This document shows positions 1-6,391 of a stretch of DNA of 10,106 nucleotides, piece after piece. The notes under the pieces are model-generated. The model saw only the letters and a list, made by a program, of their open reading frames with translations, did not search any database and was not told where the DNA came from. Location of the stretch: contig CABSNX010000056.1 of assembly GCA_902479205.1 (NCBI GenBank), forward strand, positions 1 through 10,106. The letters are read 5' to 3'. The stretch is from an uncultured Collinsella sp. (GTDB lineage Bacteria > Actinomycetota > Coriobacteriia > Coriobacteriales > Coriobacteriaceae). The position numbers and the translations under genes are program-made. Every line of letters begins with the position of its first letter. Position 1 is the stretch's first letter.

Positions 1-38
1 GCTATTCGTCGGCAGCGTCAGATGTGTATAAGAGACAG
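1..38 (+). other. Illumina Nextera transposase adapter left at the contig end (artefact)
   Basis: Bases 6-38 match the 33-base Nextera read-1 adapter. It begins TCGTCGGCAGCG and ends with the 19-base Tn5 mosaic end AGATGTGTATAAGAGACAG. Bases 1-5 (GCTAT) would be the tail of an index sequence. Genomic DNA starts at 39, inside dnaJ. Any reading frame through this stretch carries adapter-encoded residues: MYKRQ at the start of a + frame from 24, and a C-terminal LLYTSDAADE on the - strand. Such frames should not be annotated as protein. The adapter match is read directly; the identification rests on the well-known adapter sequence. Confidence 0.97.
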
Positions 39-808
39 CCCTTGAGGAGGCGGCACTCGGTTGCAAAAAGACGATCAGCTATGACCGCCTTGCCCCCTGC
101 GAGGATTGCAACGGCACCGGTAGGGCCGAGGGCGCACAGGAAAAGCAATGCAGCCGCTGCCACGGCACGGGCTATGTCACGACGGTCCAGCGCTCGTTCC
201 TGGGCCAGGTTCAGTCCTCTTCGCCTTGCCCTGACTGCCACGGCGAGGGCACGGTCATCGACCATCCCTGCGAGACCTGCGACGGTCAGGGCCGCACGCC
301 TTCGCACGAAAAGATCGACATCGATATTCCCGCCGGCGTTTCGACCGGTCGCCAGCTGCGCGTGAGCGGCTTTGGCGAGGCTGGCCTTCGCGGTGAGCCC
401 TCGGGCGACCTGATCGTCAACGTGCGCGTCGCCGACCACGAGCGTTTTAAGCGCAACGGTGACGACCTGTACCTCGTGAGCGATATCTCGATTGCGCAGG
501 CTGCGCTCGGCTGCGAGATCGAGGTCGAGGGCATTATGCCCGACGAGGTCGTCAAAGTGACGGTCCCCGCCGGTGCGCAGTACGGCGACACCGTGAGCGT
601 TGGCAACTACGGCATGCCCCGTATCGGCGGTGGCGGCTCGCGTGGCCGCCTGATCGTTCAGCTGCGCGTGCTCGTTCCCACGAACCTTTCCAACAAGCAG
701 CGCGAGCTGCTCCGCGCTTTTGCCGATGAGATGGGCGACGAAGTCGCTTCCGGTAAGAAGTCGGTGACCGATCGCATCAAGAGTGCCCTCGACGACATCC
801 TCGATTAA
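39..808 (+). CDS. dnaJ: Chaperone protein DnaJ, 3' part (5' end lost at contig edge)
   Basis: Hsp40 co-chaperone that delivers unfolded clients to DnaK and stimulates its ATPase. The visible 255 codons (frame from 41) start at LEEAALG, just before the cysteine-rich domain. All four CxxCxGxG zinc motifs are present, with cysteine pairs at fragment residues 20/23, 37/40, 63/66 and 77/80. They are followed by the two beta-rich substrate-binding domains and the C-terminal dimerisation region (TDRIKSALDDILD, stop 806-808). The J domain with HPD and the Gly/Phe linker, about 120 residues, are missing because the sequence runs into adapter, not because of a biological truncation. In Actinobacteria a second dnaJ (dnaJ2) usually sits after hrcA and before the phoH-ybeY-era-recO cluster; this position suggests the same paralogue, with hrcA expected upstream (inference). 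The next gene begins 9 bp after the stop. Confidence 0.95.
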
Positions 809-817
809 GGAGCCCGC

Positions 818-2110
818 GTGCTCGCACCTCATATCTCTGTCGTCAACCTCGGCTGCCGTGTCAACCGGGTTGAGTCCGACCGTATCACTGCCGATCTTAT
901 GCGCCTGGGCTTTGCGATGGTGGAGCCTCAGGATGCTGAGCTGATCGTCATTAACACCTGTGCCGTTACGGGCGAGGCCGAGGCCAAGACCCGTAAGGCC
1001 GTTCGCCATGCGCTGGCCCATCCAAACGAGCCCTATGTGGTCGTGACTGGATGCGTGGTCAATCTGCATCCCGAGGAGTTACTGGAGCTTTCGGACCGCG
1101 TGATCGCCGAGCCGTCCAAGATCGATGTCGCCGAACGCGTCTGCGAGGTGCTGGGCGTTGAATCCGATGACGTTCCCGCCTGCAGCGACGGCGAGGTGGT
1201 CGACGCGCTCGGTCGCTCGCGTTTGGGCGTGAAGATCCAGGACGGCTGCAACCATCGTTGCACCTATTGCATTGTGTGGAAGGCCCGCGGCCCCGAGCGC
1301 TCCGTGCCGGTCGAGTCCGTGCTCGAGCAAGTTCGCGAGGCTCAGGAGGCCGGCGTGCCCGAGGTAGTGCTGACGGGCGTGAACCTGGGCGCCTACGATG
1401 GCAAGAGCGCGACTGATGAACACGTCGAGATCGATGAGCTGCTCGAGGCGATCATGGAGCGCACGTCCATTCCGCATGTGCGCATTTCCTCGGTCGAGCC
1501 CATGGATATCTCCGAGTCCCTGCTTAAGGTCATGGCGCGCTATCCGAAGCGCATCGCCCCGTTTTTACACCTGCCCGTGCAGTCCGGCTGCACCAGGACA
1601 CTGCATCGCATGGGCCGTCCCTATAGCGCCGAGGCCTTCGAGGAAACGGTGCGCATGATTCGCACCAACTTGCCTCAGGTGTCCCTTTCGTGCGATGTCA
1701 TCGTCGGTTTTCCCGGTGAGACGGACGAGGAGTTTGAGGAGTCGCTGGCACTGTGCCGCCGTGTGGGCTTTTCGCGTATGCACGTGTTCCGCTACAGCAA
1801 GCGTCCCGGTACCCTTGCTGCCGATATGCCCGACCAGGTGCCGCCCGAGGTTATGGCCGAGCGTAGCCGCCGCATGAGGGCCGCGGCGCAGGAACTCGCC
1901 ATTGCCGACGCTCGCCGTCGCGTGGGAACCGTCGAGCGTGCCGTGCTTGAGTATGGCGACAACCTGACGCTCGGTTCGTTCCATCATGCCCGTCTTGACG
2001 ATACCTGTGGACTCACAGCCCCGTGCCTGCTCGATGTTGCTATCATCGGAGTCGATGATTCCGGCTTGGTCCATGCACGCAGGGAGGTTCATGGAAGCCT
2101 CGAAGATTAG
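818..2110 (+). CDS. mtaB: tRNA (t6A37) methylthiotransferase MtaB, radical SAM enzyme
   Basis: Adds a methylthio group to C2 of N6-threonylcarbamoyladenosine 37 in ANN-decoding tRNAs, giving ms2t6A next to the anticodon. The 430-residue protein has the family layout. The N-terminal UPF0004 domain carries three cysteines for the auxiliary 4Fe-4S cluster: C13 in NLGCRVN, C48 in INTCAVT and C79 in VTGCVV. The radical SAM motif CNHRCTYC has C144, C148 and C151, and VGFPGETDEEF lies further on. The last 60 or so residues would be a divergent TRAM-like RNA-binding segment. GTG start at 818 with SD AAGGAG (807-812) five bases upstream. The 3' end overlaps the start of phoH by 20 bp. The B. subtilis homologue YqeV is also encoded downstream of dnaJ. 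MiaB and RimO are sister families; the GCRVN signature and dnaJ linkage favour MtaB. Confidence 0.92.
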   Translation: MLAPHISVVNLGCRVNRVESDRITADLMRLGFAMVEPQDAELIVINTCAVTGEAEAKTRKAVRHALAHPNEPYVVVTGCVVNLHPEELLELSDRVIAEPSKIDVAERVCEVLGVESDDVPACSDGEVVDALGRSRLGVKIQDGCNHRCTYCIVWKARGPERSVPVESVLEQVREAQEAGVPEVVLTGVNLGAYDGKSATDEHVEIDELLEAIMERTSIPHVRISSVEPMDISESLLKVMARYPKRIAPFLHLPVQSGCTRTLHRMGRPYSAEAFEETVRMIRTNLPQVSLSCDVIVGFPGETDEEFEESLALCRRVGFSRMHVFRYSKRPGTLAADMPDQVPPEVMAERSRRMRAAAQELAIADARRRVGTVERAVLEYGDNLTLGSFHHARLDDTCGLTAPCLLDVAIIGVDDSGLVHARREVHGSLED

Positions 2111-3077
2111 ACTTACCGTTCCCGAGGGGATTGATCCCTCGCGCGTTTTGGGCGCCGGCGACGGTGTCCTTCGTGCACTCGAGAGTTTGGTTCGTGCCCA
2201 TGTGGTCGTCCGTGGCGACAGCATCGCCGTGAGCGGTGACCCGGACGAGGTCGAGCTCGTGGCGCGTTTTTTCGACCATACTTTTCGCGAGGCGGCCGCC
2301 GGACGCACGCTGTCTGCCGACGATGTTTCTCGCTGCCTGGCCGTCTTGCGCGACGGTGAGCACGAGGCTACGTCGCTTCGCGATGATGTGCTGCTTTCGT
2401 ATCGCGGTCGTGCCATTCGCCCCAAGACGCTCGGCCAAAAGCGCTACGTGGATGCCATCCGCTCGCATACCATCACGTTTGGCCTTGGTCCCGCCGGTAC
2501 CGGTAAGACCTATCTGGCCATGGCGCTCGCCGTTGCCGCGCTCAAGCGTCACGAGGTGGGCCGTCTGATCTTGACGCGTCCGGTTGTCGAGGCGGGGGAG
2601 AATCTGGGCTTTTTGCCCGGTACCCTCGAGGAAAAGATTGACCCCTACATGCGTCCGCTCTACGACGCCCTTTTTGACATGATGGATCGCGAGCGCACCG
2701 ATGAGCTCATGGAGCGCGGCGTGATTGAGATCGCCCCGCTTGCCTACATGCGCGGCCGCACGCTGAGCGATGCCTTCGTGGTGCTCGACGAGGCGCAAAA
2801 TACCACGCCCGAGCAGATGAAGATGTTCCTGACGCGCCTGGGTTTTAACTCCAAGTTTGTGATTACCGGCGACCTGAGTCAGCGCGACCTGGTGGGTCGT
2901 CGCGGCGGTCTTGCCGACGTTGAGCGGATTTTAGGCCGTGTCGACGATGTCGCATTTTCTCACCTCGAGCGTGCCGACGTGGTGCGCCATGCCTTGGTGG
3001 GGCGTATCGTCGAGGCATACGATGCTTATGATGATGTGCGCGATAAGCGCGTGCACGACCGAAAGGAGTCCCGTTGA
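2091..3077 (+). CDS. phoH: PhoH-family ATPase
   Basis: Cytoplasmic P-loop ATPase of the PhoH/YbeZ family. Its exact role is unsettled; the family is linked with YbeY in RNA metabolism and is predicted to have RNA helicase or RNase-related activity. The 328-residue product (usual 310-350) has a Walker A GPAGTGKT at residues 133-140, Walker B VVLDEAQN with D233/E234, and ITGDLSQRDL downstream. The N-terminal 100 residues resemble the small KH-like domain of these proteins. The ATG at 2091 is chosen because AGGGAGG (2081-2087) sits just upstream. The frame stays open further 5' (ATG at 2073 and 1986), but those starts lie deeper inside mtaB without a better SD. Translational coupling with mtaB (20-bp overlap) and with ybeY (4-bp overlap) is likely. 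Confidence 0.93.
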   Translation: MEASKIRLTVPEGIDPSRVLGAGDGVLRALESLVRAHVVVRGDSIAVSGDPDEVELVARFFDHTFREAAAGRTLSADDVSRCLAVLRDGEHEATSLRDDVLLSYRGRAIRPKTLGQKRYVDAIRSHTITFGLGPAGTGKTYLAMALAVAALKRHEVGRLILTRPVVEAGENLGFLPGTLEEKIDPYMRPLYDALFDMMDRERTDELMERGVIEIAPLAYMRGRTLSDAFVVLDEAQNTTPEQMKMFLTRLGFNSKFVITGDLSQRDLVGRRGGLADVERILGRVDDVAFSHLERADVVRHALVGRIVEAYDAYDDVRDKRVHDRKESR

Positions 3078-3583
3078 GTGTATTGATCAGCAACGATGCC
3101 GAGCTCGATACGCTGCTCGACGCGCAGGAGGTAGAGCACATCTGCGAGGTCGTGCTTGCCGCCGAGGGCGTTGAGCGTGAAGTTGAGATTTCCCTTTCGT
3201 ATGTCGATGAGGACGAGATGCACGAGCTCAACCACGAGTGGCGCGGTATCGACCGTACCACCGATGTCCTCTCGTTTGAGTGCGACTCGGCCTTTGACGA
3301 GGATATTCCCGCCGACGAGACGCTCGAGCTCGGCGATATTATCCTGGCCCCGGAGGTCATTGCCCGCCAGGCCCCCGGCTTTGGTAATAGCCCTACCGAC
3401 GAGTGCCGCCTGATGCTCGTGCATGGCATGCTGCACCTGCTGGGGTATGACCATATCGAGGACGACGAGGCCGAGGTCATGGAGGCCCGCGAGGACGCCA
3501 TCTTGCGCGATCTGGCGCTCGAGCGCGGCGAGGACCCCAAGCTGGTCCACGTCGGCCCCATCACCAACCACGCCCACGACTAG
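3074..3583 (+). CDS. ybeY: Endoribonuclease YbeY, 16S rRNA 3'-end maturation
   Basis: Zinc-dependent single-strand endoribonuclease needed for 16S rRNA maturation and late 70S quality control; it works with Era in other bacteria. The 169-residue protein has the signature HGxLHLxGYDH, with metal-binding H117, H121 and H127, and the conserved R57 in the NHEWRGIDRTTDVLSF segment. The start is a TTG at 3074 embedded in TTGA, so the first base pairs overlap the phoH stop (TGA 3075-3077). SD AAAGGAG (3062-3068) lies five bases before it. A TTG start with a 4-bp overlap suggests coupling to phoH translation. The last 20 or so residues beyond the usual fold are polar and end with several histidines (HVGPITNHAHD). 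Confidence 0.95.
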   Translation: MSVLISNDAELDTLLDAQEVEHICEVVLAAEGVEREVEISLSYVDEDEMHELNHEWRGIDRTTDVLSFECDSAFDEDIPADETLELGDIILAPEVIARQAPGFGNSPTDECRLMLVHGMLHLLGYDHIEDDEAEVMEAREDAILRDLALERGEDPKLVHVGPITNHAHD

Positions 3584-3592
3584 GAGCCGTCT

Positions 3593-3970
3593 ATGATTCC
3601 CGGATCGAACAAGGACCATCCGTCCTTCTTAAAGTCGTTCTCCTACGCCATGGAGGGCTTCGTCACCGCCGTTAAGACCGAGCGCAACATTAAGGTCATG
3701 CTCGTGGCGGGCGTGTGCACCGTCATTGCCGGCTGCATCGTGGGGCTCGATATTGCCGAGTGGGCTACGGTCATCATCTGCTGCGGCCTGGTGATTCACG
3801 GCGAGCTGTGCAACACCGCCATGGAGGCGATTGTCGACCTGGCGACCCAGGAGCTGCATCCGCTGGCCAAGCGCGCGAAGGATATCGCCGCTGCGTCTGT
3901 ATACGTTCTTTCCATTACCGCCGCGATCGTGAGCTTGCTTGTCTTTGCCCACGCGCTCGACTTTATTTAG
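3593..3970 (+). CDS. dgkA: Diacylglycerol kinase / undecaprenol kinase DgkA, integral membrane
   Basis: Small membrane kinase of the prokaryotic DGK family. It phosphorylates diacylglycerol or, in Gram-positive relatives such as B. subtilis DgkA, undecaprenol, thereby feeding the lipid carrier pool for cell-wall synthesis. The 125-residue protein has three hydrophobic segments, near residues 34-52, 57-70 and 100-122. Residues matching the E. coli active site are all present at a constant offset of two: E30, E71, N74, E78, D82, K96 and D97 (motifs GELCNTAMEAIVD and LAKRAKD). ATG start 3593 with AGGAG at 3582-3586, overlapping the ybeY stop region. Dgk-type genes also lie between ybeY and era in Firmicutes. 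Substrate choice cannot be read from sequence; undecaprenol is favoured by the Gram-positive context (inference). Confidence 0.9.
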   Translation: MIPGSNKDHPSFLKSFSYAMEGFVTAVKTERNIKVMLVAGVCTVIAGCIVGLDIAEWATVIICCGLVIHGELCNTAMEAIVDLATQELHPLAKRAKDIAAASVYVLSITAAIVSLLVFAHALDFI

Positions 3971-3982
3971 AAAGGGATTTTC

Positions 3983-5059
3983 ATGTCCGACAATATGCAG
4001 CCTATCGATGAAACTCTGGACGACGAGTCCCTGGATGCGGTGGATGCCGAAGCGACAGAGGCCTATGAGGATGTCGAGGAGTTCGACCCGTTTGAGGGCA
4101 TGAGCGACGAGGAGCTCGACGCCCTGTGCGACGAGGACGACAGCCTCGCGGGCTTTGGCGACGTTGAGCCCGGTTTCCGCAGCGGCTTCGTGGCCTTGGT
4201 CGGCCGCCCCAATGCCGGTAAGTCCACGCTGCTCAACGCCTGCTATGGCAAAAAGGTTGCCATCACCTCGCCGGTGGCCCAGACGACCCGCCGTCGCATG
4301 CGCGCCGTCGTCAACCGTCCTGGCTACCAGCTGGTTTTTGTCGATACCCCGGGTATTCACAAACCCAAGGACGGTCTGGGATCCGAGCTCAACAAGAGCG
4401 CGCTGTTCGAGCTGAACGATGTCGATGTCGTCGCGTTTTTGATTGATGCCACCAAGCCGATCGGCAGGGGAGACGCCTGGGTTGCCGAGCGCGTCAAGAA
4501 CGCCCGTTCCAAGAAGGTCCTGGTGCTCACCAAGGCCGATGAGGCCGACCCCGCACAGGTCATGGAGCAGCTTCAGGCCGCCCACGAGCTTATGGAATAT
4601 GACGACGAGATCGTGACGTCGTCGGTCAAGAACTTCAACGTCGATGCCTTTATCGAGACCGTTGCGCACTTTTTGCCCGAGGGCCCGCGTTGGTTCCCCG
4701 AGGACATGGGTACCGACGCTTCCGACGAGACCCTCGTTGCCGAGTTTGTGCGCGAGAAGGTCCTGCGTCGCACCCGCGACGAGATCCCGCATTCCGTTGG
4801 CGTGATTTGCGATGCGCTCGAGCAGACCAAGAAGGTGCTGCGCGTGCACGCCACCATTTACGTCGAGCGCGAGGGCCAAAAGGGCATCATCATCGGCAAG
4901 GGCGGTGAGATGATCAAGCATATCGGTATCGACGCCCGTCGCGATCTTGAGCGCATCTTTGGCACGCAGGTCTTTTTGGAGCTGGACGTGAAGGTCAAGG
5001 CCGGTTGGCGTGACGACGAGGCCCAGATTCGCCGCTTTGGCTACAACGCCGAGGACTAA
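3983..5059 (+). CDS. era: GTPase Era with acidic N-terminal extension
   Basis: Ribosome-assembly GTPase that binds the 3' end of 16S rRNA through a KH domain and checks 30S maturation. The 358-residue product is about 55-60 residues longer than usual. Residues 1-63 form an acidic low-complexity tail: 26 Asp/Glu and no Lys or Arg. Then come G1 GRPNAGKS (74-81), G2 around QTTRRR (100-105), G3 DTPG (121-124), a non-standard G4 TKAD (183-186; most Era have NKxD) and a G5-like TSSVK. The C-terminal KH domain has the GKGG loop at 305-308. The ATG at 3983 is supported by AAAGGGA (3971-3977), five bases upstream. A shorter start at M40 (4100) has only a GAGGG one base away, which is too close to work, and would still leave a tail. 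Gap to dgkA is 12 bp, to recO 15 bp. Confidence 0.94.
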   Translation: MSDNMQPIDETLDDESLDAVDAEATEAYEDVEEFDPFEGMSDEELDALCDEDDSLAGFGDVEPGFRSGFVALVGRPNAGKSTLLNACYGKKVAITSPVAQTTRRRMRAVVNRPGYQLVFVDTPGIHKPKDGLGSELNKSALFELNDVDVVAFLIDATKPIGRGDAWVAERVKNARSKKVLVLTKADEADPAQVMEQLQAAHELMEYDDEIVTSSVKNFNVDAFIETVAHFLPEGPRWFPEDMGTDASDETLVAEFVREKVLRRTRDEIPHSVGVICDALEQTKKVLRVHATIYVEREGQKGIIIGKGGEMIKHIGIDARRDLERIFGTQVFLELDVKVKAGWRDDEAQIRRFGYNAED

Positions 5060-5074
5060 GGACGCGCGGCTCGC

Positions 5075-5824
5075 ATGGCAGGCTCCCGGACATATCGCAC
5101 GAAGGTGCTCGTCCTCGACAAGACCAAGCTCAAAGAGACGGACCTGATCCTGACGATGCTTGACGAACGGGGGCGGCAGGTGCGCGCTGTGGCTAAGGGC
5201 GCACGTAAGCCTGGCGGTCGCCTTGCGGCCCGCTGCGAGCTCTTCTGTACCGTCGATATGCTGCTCGCGCATGGACGGTCGCTCGACGTGGTTTCCCAGG
5301 CTGAGCTTATGGAGGCGCCGCTCGGCGCTGCGCCCGATTACGAGACGACCTGCGCCGCAAGCGCGATCGCCGAGGTTGCGCGTGTGTGCTCGTTCGAGGA
5401 CGCCGAGGACCCGTTTACCTTTGCCATAACACAGCGAGCGCTTGCCCTGGTGGGCAGCGGGCTCGACACGGCGCATATGGATCTGCTTGTGGCGGCATAT
5501 GTCTTTAAGCTGCTGTCGCACGTTGGCTATCGACCCGATTTTTCTGCCTGCGTGCTGTGCGGAGACCCCATGCTGTCGTATTTTTCGCCCCGGGCGGGCG
5601 GTCTTCTGTGCGGGTCGTGCGCGTCGAGCGTTCCGGGTGCCGAGTTGGTGTCGACCGGTGAGGTCGCGTGGCTGCGCGCCCTCATGTCCATGACCTTCGA
5701 TGCACTCATGGCCGAGAGGGTCGATCCCCATACCGCTGCCTTTTTGTTGGGGCTTTCGCATGTTTGGGCTGCGACGCACACCGATCAGCGCCTCCGTGCG
5801 ATGGAATTCATGTTGGGTCGGTGA
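5075..5824 (+). CDS. recO: DNA repair protein RecO
   Basis: Recombination mediator that binds single-stranded DNA and SSB and, with RecR (and RecF), loads RecA at gaps. The 249-residue protein starts with the OB-fold segment (YRTKVLVLDKTKLKETDLILTMLDERGR). It carries the RecO zinc site CxxC...CxxC at C159, C162, C179 and C182, within an otherwise helical domain. Both features and the length (about 240-270 usual) fit. Start ATG 5075; the best SD, TAAGGA (5057-5062), overlaps the era stop and is 12 bases away, a little long. era-recO adjacency is typical of both Firmicutes and Actinobacteria. It is the last gene of the operon visible here; no clear terminator hairpin follows it. Confidence 0.93.
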   Translation: MAGSRTYRTKVLVLDKTKLKETDLILTMLDERGRQVRAVAKGARKPGGRLAARCELFCTVDMLLAHGRSLDVVSQAELMEAPLGAAPDYETTCAASAIAEVARVCSFEDAEDPFTFAITQRALALVGSGLDTAHMDLLVAAYVFKLLSHVGYRPDFSACVLCGDPMLSYFSPRAGGLLCGSCASSVPGAELVSTGEVAWLRALMSMTFDALMAERVDPHTAAFLLGLSHVWAATHTDQRLRAMEFMLGR

Positions 5825-5845
5825 TGATGCGCAGTCGCGGGCTGC

Positions 5846-5857
5846 TTGTGGTAACAT
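5846..5857 (+). promoter_or_regulatory. Possible extended -10 promoter for rpsO
   Basis: TGGTAACAT at 5849-5857 reads as an extended -10 (TGn followed by TAACAT). It lies 22 bp after the recO stop and about 105 bp before the rpsO start. No good -35 is visible at the right distance. This would give a leader of about 100 nt. Weak pattern evidence only. Confidence 0.35.
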
Positions 5858-5872
5858 ACCGACCTGTTAGTA

Positions 5873-5957
5873 CCTCGATCTTGGATGCTCGCTCCACCGG
5901 CGGCTTCCCAGTCCGAGGCGAATAGCGTCGCCCGAGGGCGACAAGAAACGAAAGGTG
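5873..5957 (+). promoter_or_regulatory. Structured rpsO leader, candidate S15 autoregulatory site
   Basis: The 138-bp gap between recO and rpsO holds no ORF but has nested complementarity. A perfect hairpin GTCGCC-CGAG-GGCGAC lies at 5927-5942, ending eight bases before the SD AAAGGTG (5951-5957). The segment TCGCC (5928-5932) can instead pair with the upstream GGCGA (5917-5921). CCTCG (5873-5877) can pair with CGAGG at 5914-5918 or at 5933-5937. S15 represses its own mRNA through such leaders in several phyla, with unrelated structures. Pairing is read from sequence; autoregulation is inference. Confidence 0.45.
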
Positions 5958-5962
5958 AAACA

Positions 5963-6241
5963 ATGACTGTTTCCAAAGAGCGCAAGGCGGAGCTGACTGC
6001 CCAGTTCGGTAACACCCCGGTCGACACCGGCAACCCCAAGGTTCAGGTCGCCATCCTGTCCGAGCGCATCAAGGAGCTGACCGAGCACATGAAGTCCCAC
6101 CAGAAGGACTTCCACACCCGTCGTGGCCTGCTCATGCTCGTCGGCCGTCGTCGTCGTCTTCTCTCCTACATTAAGAAGAACGACATCGTCGAGTACCGTG
6201 AGCTCATCAAGGCTCTGGGCATCCGCGACAACATCCAGTAA
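5963..6241 (+). CDS. rpsO: 30S ribosomal protein S15
   Basis: Primary-binding protein of the 30S central domain (16S rRNA three-way junction, helices 20-22) and part of the intersubunit bridge. The 92-residue product (family about 89) contains the conserved segments DTGNPKVQVAILSERI, HQKDFHTRRGLLMLVGRRRRLLSYI and YRELIKALGIR. The ATG at 5963 is set by AAAGGTG at 5951-5957 and by the family's N-terminus (MTVSKERK). An in-frame ATG at 5885 would add 26 unrelated residues and is rejected. As in E. coli, rpsO sits directly upstream of pnp. It is followed at once by a Rho-independent terminator, so some pnp transcription probably arises by read-through or from its own promoter. Confidence 0.97.
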   Translation: MTVSKERKAELTAQFGNTPVDTGNPKVQVAILSERIKELTEHMKSHQKDFHTRRGLLMLVGRRRRLLSYIKKNDIVEYRELIKALGIRDNIQ

Positions 6242-6256
6242 GGATTTGTACATGCT

Positions 6257-6288
6257 AAGAGCGTCCTGCGCAGCGGGGCGCTCTTTTT
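6257..6288 (+). terminator. Rho-independent terminator after rpsO
   Basis: Stem AGAGCGTCC (6258-6266) pairs with GGGCGCTCT (6276-6284): nine pairs with one G-U, extendable by A6257-T6285. The loop is nine bases and a T-run follows (6284-6288). It starts 16 bp past the rpsO stop. Confidence 0.88.
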
Positions 6289-6307
6289 GTGTAAGGGCGC
6301 GAACAAT

Positions 6308-6387
6308 CACGCTCTGAAGCGTGGCGGGGGCAGGGGGCCTGCGTCACATGAGAAGCCCGCAGGCAAGGGGCCTGTGGGGTAAAGGAG
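6308..6387 (+). promoter_or_regulatory. pnp leader with tandem and mutually exclusive hairpins
   Basis: A perfect 6-bp hairpin CACGCT-CTGA-AGCGTG lies at 6308-6323. Further on, GCCTGCG (6337-6343, segment A) is the exact complement of CGCAGGC (6358-6364, segment B). B, extended to CCCGCAGGC (6356-6364), also pairs with GCCTGTGGG (6370-6378, segment C): nine pairs with one G-U and a 5-base loop AAGGG. The two folds share B, so they exclude one another. C ends two bases before the SD AAAGGAG (6381-6387). In E. coli the rpsO-pnp spacer holds an RNase III hairpin through which PNPase limits its own synthesis; a similar role here is inference. No convincing promoter is seen in 6289-6391. Confidence 0.55.
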
Positions 6388-6391
6388 AACA

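Noticed and set aside
24..365. Open + frame beginning MYKRQ
   Set aside because: Starts inside the adapter and runs out of frame through dnaJ; the DnaJ frame has all four zinc motifs.
2..1069. 355-codon open frame on the - strand
   Set aside because: Antisense to dnaJ and mtaB; its C-terminus is adapter-encoded and there is no recognisable domain. GC-rich codon use gives long antisense frames.
1986..2090. Longer phoH product from the ATG at 1986
   Set aside because: It would overlap mtaB by over 120 bp; the ATG at 2091 has the SD and gives the family's normal N-terminus.
5825..5845. Terminator after recO
   Set aside because: Only a 4-bp GCAG/CTGC stem without a T-run.
3629..5857. 742-codon open frame on the - strand
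   Set aside because: Lies opposite dgkA, era and recO, which are clear family members; composition is typical of an antisense shadow.
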